Origin: DATJFH01 sp035495815
GTDB lineage: Bacteria; Acidobacteriota; Terriglobia; Bryobacterales; Bryobacteraceae
Direction of reading: 5' to 3'
NCBI GenBank assembly: GCA_035495815.1
Contig: DATJFH010000038.1
Span: 1 to 9,590, forward strand
DNA: 9,590 bases
The notes beneath the pieces were generated by a model. That model was not told the DNA's origin. It ran no database searches and saw only the letters and a list, made by a program, of their open reading frames with translations. This document shows, piece by piece, positions 1 through 5,152 of this stretch. The position numbers and the translations under genes were made by a program. Numbering within the stretch: the first letter of the stretch is position 1; each line of letters opens with the position of its first letter.

Positions 1-177
1 GCGGACGTGGTGGTGTTCGACGCGGCTACCGTCATTGACAAGGCGGATTTCGTCCGTCCGCACCAGTACGCCGAAGGATTCCGGCACGTGCTGGTCAACG
101 GGACGCCGGCGCTGGCGGACGGAAAGATGACCACCTGGCGCGCCGGACGGGTGCTGTACGGTCCCGCGCACCGGTGA
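1..177 (+). CDS. N-acyl-D-amino-acid deacylase-type amidohydrolase, C-terminal fragment
   Basis: Only the last 58 residues are in the window; the reading frame is open from base 1 and stops with TGA at 175-177. The visible part reads ADVVVFDAATV, then a PHQYAEGFRHVLVNG segment, and ends in a GRVLYG-like tail. This matches the closing beta-sandwich strands of amidohydrolases of the D-aminoacylase/dihydroorotase-like group. In that group a 'D(I/V)VVFD' strand is followed by 'HVxVNG' and 'DGxxTxxRxGRVL'. Such enzymes hydrolyse N-acyl-D-amino acids in a metal-dependent way, but the metal-binding residues lie upstream of the window, so the exact substrate cannot be judged. The call rests on this C-terminal signature alone. 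Other amidohydrolase-family-3 members are possible. Confidence 0.75.
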   Translation, partial: ADVVVFDAATVIDKADFVRPHQYAEGFRHVLVNGTPALADGKMTTWRAGRVLYGPAHR

Positions 178-206
178 TCTCGCCGCTACCGGCGAACACG
201 GCATCC

Positions 207-237
207 TGTTGTAGAATCAGTTGCAGTACTTACAACA
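207..237. promoter_or_regulatory. Operator-like inverted repeat upstream of the basic protein gene
   Basis: TGTTGTA at 207-213 is a perfect inverted repeat of TACAACA at 231-237, with a 17-nt spacer. A third related copy, GTTGCA at 220-225, lies inside and forms a closer imperfect dyad with TACAAC at 231-236 (5-nt spacer). The element ends 3 bases before the ATG at 241, where a repressor would block initiation. TAGAAT at 212-217 resembles a -10 box, but no good -35 box precedes it. Function is inferred from position and symmetry only. Confidence 0.35.
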
Positions 238-240
238 CAC

Positions 241-621
241 ATGGCTAATCTCAAACTCACGAACGATGATCTCGCTGCGGCCCTGGCCGGATTGGAATTT
301 GAAAGGGAGCGACTGGCGCTCAGAATCACGGAGATTCGTAAAGCATTGGATGGAAACCGCGCAGCGCCATCCGCTGCTTCCGAAACCCCCACGCCCCGAA
401 AGAAGCGGAGCGCAGCGGTTCGTCGCAGAATGGCAAAGGCCCAGCGGGCCAGATACGCCAGGCTAAAGCAAGTCGCCGAAACGGCGCCTGCGACTGTCAA
501 GCCTAAGCGGAAGCTCAGCGCCGCTGGTAGAAAGGCGATCAGCGCCGCCACAAAAAAGCGTTGGTTGGCGGTGAAAGCTGCAAAGGAGGCGAAAAAGGCG
601 ATCGCGACGAGCGCGGGCTAG
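241..621 (+). CDS. Small basic protein: predicted coiled coil plus duplicated K/R-rich motif
   Basis: A 126-residue protein that I cannot assign to a named family. Residues about 8-38 look like an amphipathic helix or short coiled coil (LAAALAGLEFERERLALRIT). A Pro/Ala/Ser linker follows. Then come two copies of a basic motif: residues 53-77 (KKRSAAVRRRMAKAQRARYA core; bases 397-471) and 89-114 (KRKLSAAGRKAISAATKKRW core; bases 505-582). Both share the pattern K-R-x-S-A-A-x-R-(R/K)-x-(M/I)-x-x-A-x-(R/K)-(R/K)-R-(Y/W). A dimerising helix followed by basic repeats suggests a nucleic-acid-binding or nucleoid-associated protein, somewhat like the layout of H-NS, but this is inference from composition. 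No signal peptide is seen, so it should be cytoplasmic. The ATG at 241 lacks a clear Shine-Dalgarno sequence and sits just after an inverted repeat. It could also be a phage- or mobile-element-derived small protein. Confidence 0.7.
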   Translation: MANLKLTNDDLAAALAGLEFERERLALRITEIRKALDGNRAAPSAASETPTPRKKRSAAVRRRMAKAQRARYARLKQVAETAPATVKPKRKLSAAGRKAISAATKKRWLAVKAAKEAKKAIATSAG

Positions 622-683
622 GCGCAGTCGGTCCAATGCTGGACGCAGCGGCAAAAGGATTGCTCTTTGGCTCGGGTCCGCTT

Positions 684-1406
684 ATGCGAACATTTCGCAT
701 TGCGACTTACAACATCCACAAGGGCCGCGGGCTCGACGGCCGGACGCGCATCGAACGGATTGGGCGCGTCATTGCCGAGATTGACGCCGACATCGTGGCG
801 CTGCAAGAGGTTGTGAGCCACGAGGGACGTACGATTCAGGACCACCAGGCGAGCTATCTGGCGGAAAAGTTCGGATACTTTCACACCATCGGCGAAACCC
901 GCCGGCACCAGGGTGGCGTGTACGGTAACGTTACTCTTAGCCGGTGGGATTTCGACTTGGTCAGGCAATTCGACTTGAGCGTCGCCGGCCGCGAACAGCG
1001 TGGAGCGCTGCGCACCGACATTCGCGCTGCCGGGTGTGTCCTGCACGTCTTCAACGTGCACCTGGGCACTGCCTTTCGGGAACGCCGGGAACAGGCGGCG
1101 CGATTTGTCGACCATGATCTGTTGAAGGCGGTCGACATCTCGGGTCCCCGCGTGGTCCTCGGCGATTTTAACGAGTGGACCCGGGGACTGGTTACCAGGA
1201 CCCTCACCGCGGAATTTCATCGCACGAATCTACACCATCACCTCCGCCGGGCGCGAAGCTATCCCACCGTCCTGCCGGTTTTGCATTTGGATCACATCTA
1301 TTTCGACCATCACCTCCGGGTCGAGAAGGCGGATTTTCATCGCAGCCGGGTGTCGATGATCGCATCGGACCACCTTCCCCTGGTAGCGGACTTATGCCTC
1401 GAGTGA
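684..1406 (+). CDS. Endonuclease/exonuclease/phosphatase (EEP) family hydrolase, YbhP-like
   Basis: A 240-residue protein with the full set of EEP-fold motifs. These are N10 in ATYNIHKGRGLDGR, the metal ligand E42 in VALQEV, YGN at 80-82, N124 and H126 in FNVHLG, D161 and N163 in VLGDFNEW, D203 in LDHIYF, and the terminal S228-D229-H230 in ASDHLPLVADL. This family cleaves phosphodiester or phosphomonoester bonds with a divalent metal. The 'NIHKGxGxDG' opening is typical of the YbhP/ElsH-like branch, often found near cardiolipin-synthase genes, though none is visible here. The start at 684 is chosen because the family begins with 'MR(x)ATYNIHK'; an in-frame ATG at 636 and a TTG at 561 would add residues unlike the family. 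No strong ribosome binding site is seen. It lies 62 bp after the basic protein gene and could be co-transcribed with it. No signal peptide is visible. Substrate unknown. Confidence 0.88.
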   Translation: MRTFRIATYNIHKGRGLDGRTRIERIGRVIAEIDADIVALQEVVSHEGRTIQDHQASYLAEKFGYFHTIGETRRHQGGVYGNVTLSRWDFDLVRQFDLSVAGREQRGALRTDIRAAGCVLHVFNVHLGTAFRERREQAARFVDHDLLKAVDISGPRVVLGDFNEWTRGLVTRTLTAEFHRTNLHHHLRRARSYPTVLPVLHLDHIYFDHHLRVEKADFHRSRVSMIASDHLPLVADLCLE

Positions 1407-1477
1407 CTTCCGGAGCATTGCGCGATGGTCCATAGCGTCGACTGATTCCCGAATCGCAGACGGACGGGCAGCCGTGC

Positions 1478-2287
1478 CTAATTCATCCCCACCAGCCATC
1501 GCTTCAGCGCCGTCAACTGCTTCTCTATCTGCCCGCGGTCGGCTGCCTCCGGACGCAACTCCAGATAGCGCTCGAAATCTGTTTTCGCCGCCCGGGTCTG
1601 TTCCATGTGCAAATAGGCGATCGCCCGCTGCTTGTACTCTTCCGCCGCTTCCGGGTCGGCATCGAGCAGCATGTTCAGAATCTGCACTGTCTTCCGGTGC
1701 GCGCCCCTCGAGAAATAGATTCCGCGCAGGTTGTTGATCATCCGGATCACGATCTGCCGCTTGTCGACCCGCGCCAGCAGCGACGGATCCGGGCCCGCTC
1801 CCGCCAGCTCATAGCAATCGGACGGTTCGAGCACCCTGCCCTCGTGGAAGGGATCGAGGTAGATCCCGCTGAGTCCGTCGTCGTATTGCACGATGAAGTG
1901 GCCCGGCAGGCCGATTCCGAAAACCGGCTGGCCCAGCCGCCGGGCGACCTCCATATAGACCACCGACAGCGTGATCGGAATGCCCGTCCTCGAGGTCAGC
2001 ACCTCGTTCAGACAGCTGTTCGATGGATTGTAATAATCCGCCGAATTCCCGGCGAATCCCATCTCTGTGAACAGGTACTGGTTCGCGGCGGGTATAAAGG
2101 ATTGCCCCGCGCGCAGCCGATTTCCCAGCTCCGCCGCATACGAGTCCAGAATTTCCAGGAACGGCTCGCTGTCGAGCCCGGGAAATTCGACCGTGGCCAG
2201 GTGCAGAGCAGCCTCGTCAAGATCGAGGTTTCTTCCGCGCCCGGCCAGAAAATCCGAAAGCTCCCTCACTGTGCCGTAGAATAACAT
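1478..2287 (-). CDS. SirB1-family protein (transglutaminase-like domain plus TPR-like tail)
   Basis: A 269-residue protein recognisable as SirB1/YchA type. Residues 85-119 carry the family block (NPSNSCLNEVLTSRTGIPIT, then LSVVYMEVARRLG). Residues 124-135 hold GIGLPGHFIVQY and 143-150 hold YLDPFHEG. Residues about 195-250 form TPR-like helices (YKQRAIAYLHMEQTRAAKTDF). The fold is related to transglutaminases/cysteine proteases, with H130 and D145 in the catalytic-like positions. C92 falls in the NSxLN motif, where other members can carry a non-cysteine, so enzyme activity is not assured. The protein should be cytoplasmic; no biochemical role is firmly established for the family. Start choice: ATG at 2287 has AAGGAG about 12 nt upstream (2300-2305). 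A GTG at 2308 would add 7 residues and overlap the divergent gene. It converges on the EEP gene across 71 bp that contain no convincing terminator. Confidence 0.9.
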   Translation of the reverse strand: MLFYGTVRELSDFLAGRGRNLDLDEAALHLATVEFPGLDSEPFLEILDSYAAELGNRLRAGQSFIPAANQYLFTEMGFAGNSADYYNPSNSCLNEVLTSRTGIPITLSVVYMEVARRLGQPVFGIGLPGHFIVQYDDGLSGIYLDPFHEGRVLEPSDCYELAGAGPDPSLLARVDKRQIVIRMINNLRGIYFSRGAHRKTVQILNMLLDADPEAAEEYKQRAIAYLHMEQTRAAKTDFERYLELRPEAADRGQIEKQLTALKRWLVGMN

Positions 2288-2294
2288 TGTCGCG

Positions 2295-3287
2295 ATGCTC
2301 TCCTTCACCCGTCATGAAATACGCGATCTGGGAAGGGAGCGAATCGCCGGCGCCGTGCTGTCCGGCAGGCGGCTGGTCACCTGGGGTGACCGCATCCTCG
2401 TGTGGGAGCTGCCGGAAGGCCGGATCCGCGCCGTGGGAGCGCGGCTTGCCGGACCCGCCGGACCGGGCGGAGCGATGCTGGACGGCGATCTCATTCTCAA
2501 TCAGGCCGCTGGACGCCGTGCTCTCTTCCGGGTCGGGTTGCAGAGTGGAAAAAGCTCTGAAATCGATCACGGCGTCTTCGCCCACGAGATTCTGCCCGCC
2601 TCGATCCATGGCCGTAGCGGCATTCTCCTCGTGCAGCGCCGCATTCAGGTGCGCTTTTACGAGGCGCCGAAGGATCCGGCCAAAGCGTGGACCTACCGCG
2701 AGCTCTACTCCTTCTACAGCCCTTCCGATCAAGGCGGCCTGATGATGGTGGACGTGGATCGTGATGGGCGCCCCGACATCCTTAGCGGAAATTACTGGAT
2801 TCAGTGCCCGGAGTCGTTCGATCTGCACTGGCGCCTGTTCGCCATCCGGACGTGGGCGGAAACTCGGCTCTCCGGCATGGCGCGCATGGCCTGGAGCGAC
2901 CTGCTGGGGGCCGGGACGCCCAACCTGATCGTCAGCCAGTCGGAGATGCGGGGCGCGCGCCTGGCCTGGTTCGAAAAGCCCGCCGATCCGAAGCAGTTGT
3001 GGGTTGAGCACCGGATCGAGGGGAACCTCGGCCTTGACCATCCTGGTACCCTGCTGGTGGCCGATTTCGACGGCGGCGGCAAGCCCGATATCCTGGCCGC
3101 CGAGCGCGCCGGCGCAGGCCGCCTGATGCTGTTCACCAACGAGGGCGCCGGCCGCTTCTCTCCGGCCGAGATGGGGCGCACGTCCGGCGTGGTGGAAGCC
3201 ATGGTCGTCGATTGGAATAACGACGGCCGCCCGGACCTGCTCGTCGTCGAGGCCTCGAAATTATCGTGGTGGGAGAACAACCGGTAG
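2295..3287 (+). CDS. FG-GAP/VCBS-repeat protein without a signal peptide
   Basis: A 330-residue protein with at least three calcium-loop FG-GAP/VCBS motifs in its second half. These are VDVDRDGRPDILSGN (residues 152-166, acidic D153, D155, D157, D161), VADFDGGGKPDILAAE (255-270) and VVDWNNDGRPDLLVVEA (304-320). A degenerate copy, WSDLLGAGTPNLIVSQ, lies at 200-215. About 50-residue spacing fits blades of a beta-propeller. Residues 20-125 are beta-rich and may hold earlier, diverged blades. Such proteins are usually exported and act in adhesion or carbohydrate binding. Here the N-terminus (MLSFTRHEIRDLGRERIAG) has no hydrophobic core, and an in-frame TAG at 2277-2279 prevents upstream extension. 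No Shine-Dalgarno is seen. The start lies 7 bp from the start of the divergent SirB1 gene, and the 3' end overlaps the convergent esterase gene by 27 bp. Ligand and partner are unknown. Confidence 0.85.
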   Translation: MLSFTRHEIRDLGRERIAGAVLSGRRLVTWGDRILVWELPEGRIRAVGARLAGPAGPGGAMLDGDLILNQAAGRRALFRVGLQSGKSSEIDHGVFAHEILPASIHGRSGILLVQRRIQVRFYEAPKDPAKAWTYRELYSFYSPSDQGGLMMVDVDRDGRPDILSGNYWIQCPESFDLHWRLFAIRTWAETRLSGMARMAWSDLLGAGTPNLIVSQSEMRGARLAWFEKPADPKQLWVEHRIEGNLGLDHPGTLLVADFDGGGKPDILAAERAGAGRLMLFTNEGAGRFSPAEMGRTSGVVEAMVVDWNNDGRPDLLVVEASKLSWWENNR

Positions 3288-5138
3288 ATCGATCTCCGCG
3301 TATCGCAGCTTGTGATTGGGCTTATCCGGCAGCAGCACGCGAGCCAGGAAGCGGACTAGGTGCCCCGGCGCGCAATCGGAGCGGATGGCGGGCAGCGAGT
3401 ATTTGGACGAGGCGCCGACGTGGTCGTAAACACCCCACGGATCGGACCCGCGCGCGGAGTTGTCGACGCAGGCGTCGTTCGTGAACAGCTCCGCCGCCCG
3501 ATAGCCCTCGCCGTCGGGCAGCAGCACGGCAATGGTCTCGCCGGGGTTCACGGCTCCGTCGCCGTTGCCCCTGCCGAGCGCCAGATCCTCGATCCCGGTG
3601 GCGCGCTGGTAAACCCGATACTGCTTCCCGTCCGCGACCCGAAAATCCTTTACCGGCGCCGCCGGAGCGAACATCGGGATGTTGATCGGCAGCTTCTGTC
3701 CTCCGGCAACGGCGAAGAGCCGCACGACCTCCCGTGTTTCGTCGAACACATGGATCGTCAGCTGCGCCTCCGCCGACGCGCCCGCGGCCATCGCCGGCAG
3801 TTTGGAAACGGCTTCCGGGATCCCGACGCTCGGATTCGGCGTTTCCCATCGCACGGTCTGGGCGGCCAGCCCCGCCGCGCCTTTGTTCCAGAACCGCGCC
3901 CGGATCTTCACCGGACGCCGCACCGTCGCCCATGGCTCGCCCTCCACACGGTAGCTGGAGAGCGCCAGCACGCCGCCCGGAGAGATGCCCACCTCCTGGT
4001 CCTCGCCGTCCATATCCACCGTCAACCGGCCCTCCGCGTCGGCCTTCAGCGCCAGCCGCCGTACTTTCCCGTCGCGCAGCCGCACGATCGTTATGGTCTG
4101 CGGGCTCCGCGGCGGATAAAGCCGGTCCGTCGAGATGGAGAGCTTCACCTTCGGCATCACCGATCCACCGGGGACCCACTCGCGAACGGCGCAGCGGAAT
4201 CCGGACTTCGAAACGTTCTCCAGCGCCGTGAACCCGGGACTGCGCCGGTCGCTGGCCACGCTCCAGCCCCAGACATCGAAGAACTGGTACACGTCGATAT
4301 GGTTCCACGCCGCGGGCTTGGGGAGGGGCTTGGCGAAGGCGTTCATGTGGAAGTCGAGCGTGGCCGCCATGCGCGGCGTGCCGTGGTCGAATTCATAATC
4401 GTGGGTTTCGAATCCCGGATTCGTGAACAGCCAGATGGCGTTCATGCGCCGGTGGAAGAACTGGATAAAATCCTTTGTGCCGGTGACCAGGCGCGTGCGC
4501 ACACCGTCGTAATTGCCGCTCATTTCATCGTGCCGGTACTCCACATCCAGGCGGCGCGTGCCGACGAAGAATTCCGACGAGCCCATGAAGTTCGACGCGC
4601 TCGAAACCAGGTGCGGATACTTGCCCGCGACCCAGAAAGACATGAATCCCCCCATCGACAGCCCCGCCGTGGCCCGGTGATTGCGGTCCGCGATGGTGCG
4701 GTAATTCGCGTCGATGTAGGCCACCAGCTCCGGAAAGTAGAGCGGGAACTGCCGCTCCGTCTCCACCGGCCCGATGTTCCACGGCCGCACGTACTCCTCC
4801 TTCGGAGTGCGTGGATTGTACCCGTCCAGTTTGACCACGATCAGGTCGTGTTTGGAAACATAGGCCCCGATCGTGTCGCCCCAGTAGTCTTCGCCGGTAT
4901 CGTAGTTGCGGTCTTTGATCGGTTTATTGTGCCGTTCGCCGTAACCGTGGAACCAGTAGATCACCGGATAGCGCTTGGTGTTCTCGCCGTAGTCGCCGGG
5001 CAGGAAGATGCGAAAGTTGCGCGTCTCCCGCAGCACTTCGCTCGCATGGTTCCGATCTGAAATCAGAGCCTCGGCCGCATGGGCAGCCGAGGCGAGGGTG
5101 AGCAGGACAACCGCAGCCTTAGGGAATGTGAAGCGCAA
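3261..5138 (-). CDS. Exported esterase (alpha/beta hydrolase) with long beta-rich C-terminal extension
   Basis: A 625-residue protein. Residues 1-21 are a signal peptide (KAAVVLLTLASAAHA, likely cleaved after A21). Residues about 35-270 are a putative-esterase domain of the esterase D/feruloyl- and enterochelin-esterase type. It has the oxyanion strand YWFHGYGERH at 61-70, nucleophile elbow AGLSMGG with S161, probable acid D223 (GTKDF) and base H252 (DHGTP). It should hydrolyse an ester outside the cytoplasm; substrate unknown. The family is normally near 250-320 residues. Here about 350 more follow: a CARDB-like beta region (about 405-490) and a terminal region with GNGDGAVNPGETIAVLL (523-539) and possible cystine pair C557/C589. 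Translation starts at TTG (5138) with AGGAG three bases upstream; a TAG at 5145-5147 excludes a longer form. It is the last gene of the operon, 14 bp after the ASH-repeat gene. Its 3' end overlaps the convergent VCBS gene by 27 bp. Confidence 0.87.
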   Translation of the reverse strand: MRFTFPKAAVVLLTLASAAHAAEALISDRNHASEVLRETRNFRIFLPGDYGENTKRYPVIYWFHGYGERHNKPIKDRNYDTGEDYWGDTIGAYVSKHDLIVVKLDGYNPRTPKEEYVRPWNIGPVETERQFPLYFPELVAYIDANYRTIADRNHRATAGLSMGGFMSFWVAGKYPHLVSSASNFMGSSEFFVGTRRLDVEYRHDEMSGNYDGVRTRLVTGTKDFIQFFHRRMNAIWLFTNPGFETHDYEFDHGTPRMAATLDFHMNAFAKPLPKPAAWNHIDVYQFFDVWGWSVASDRRSPGFTALENVSKSGFRCAVREWVPGGSVMPKVKLSISTDRLYPPRSPQTITIVRLRDGKVRRLALKADAEGRLTVDMDGEDQEVGISPGGVLALSSYRVEGEPWATVRRPVKIRARFWNKGAAGLAAQTVRWETPNPSVGIPEAVSKLPAMAAGASAEAQLTIHVFDETREVVRLFAVAGGQKLPINIPMFAPAAPVKDFRVADGKQYRVYQRATGIEDLALGRGNGDGAVNPGETIAVLLPDGEGYRAAELFTNDACVDNSARGSDPWGVYDHVGASSKYSLPAIRSDCAPGHLVRFLARVLLPDKPNHKLRYAEIDLPVVLPPR

Positions 5139-5141
5139 GAA

Positions 5142-5146
5142 CTCCT
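5142..5146 (-). promoter_or_regulatory. Ribosome binding site deciding the TTG start of the esterase gene
   Basis: AGGAG on the minus strand lies 3 nt before the TTG at 5138. The spacing is short, but no ATG or GTG is available before the signal peptide and a stop codon lies just upstream, so the TTG is the only workable start. The site lies in the 14-bp gap after the stop of the preceding gene, so re-initiation by terminating ribosomes is likely. Confidence 0.6.
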
Positions 5147-5152
5147 ATCTTA

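Noticed and set aside
561..683. Longer N-terminus for the EEP hydrolase
   Set aside because: The extra residues overlap the basic protein gene, do not resemble the family, and lack a ribosome binding site; the conserved fold begins just after the ATG at 684.
1407..1477. Terminator between the convergent EEP and SirB1 genes
   Set aside because: GATTCCCGAATC at 1444-1455 is an inverted repeat, but its loop of 2 nt is too tight and no T-tract follows on either strand.
2288..2308. GTG start at 2308 for the SirB1 protein
   Set aside because: It would add 7 residues, overlap the divergent gene and lack a Shine-Dalgarno; the sequence it would encode contains the AAGGAG serving the ATG at 2287.
3322..4308. 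A 328-codon minus-strand frame inside the esterase gene
   Set aside because: It is an Arg/Gly-rich alternate frame within the esterase coding region with no recognisable motif; the overlapping esterase frame continues the same protein to its end.
3360..5060. A 566-codon open frame on the plus strand, antisense to the esterase gene
   Set aside because: It mirrors the real gene in a GC-rich sequence, is rich in Arg/Pro/His/Gly with no family motifs, and the minus frame has a complete esterase site and signal peptide.
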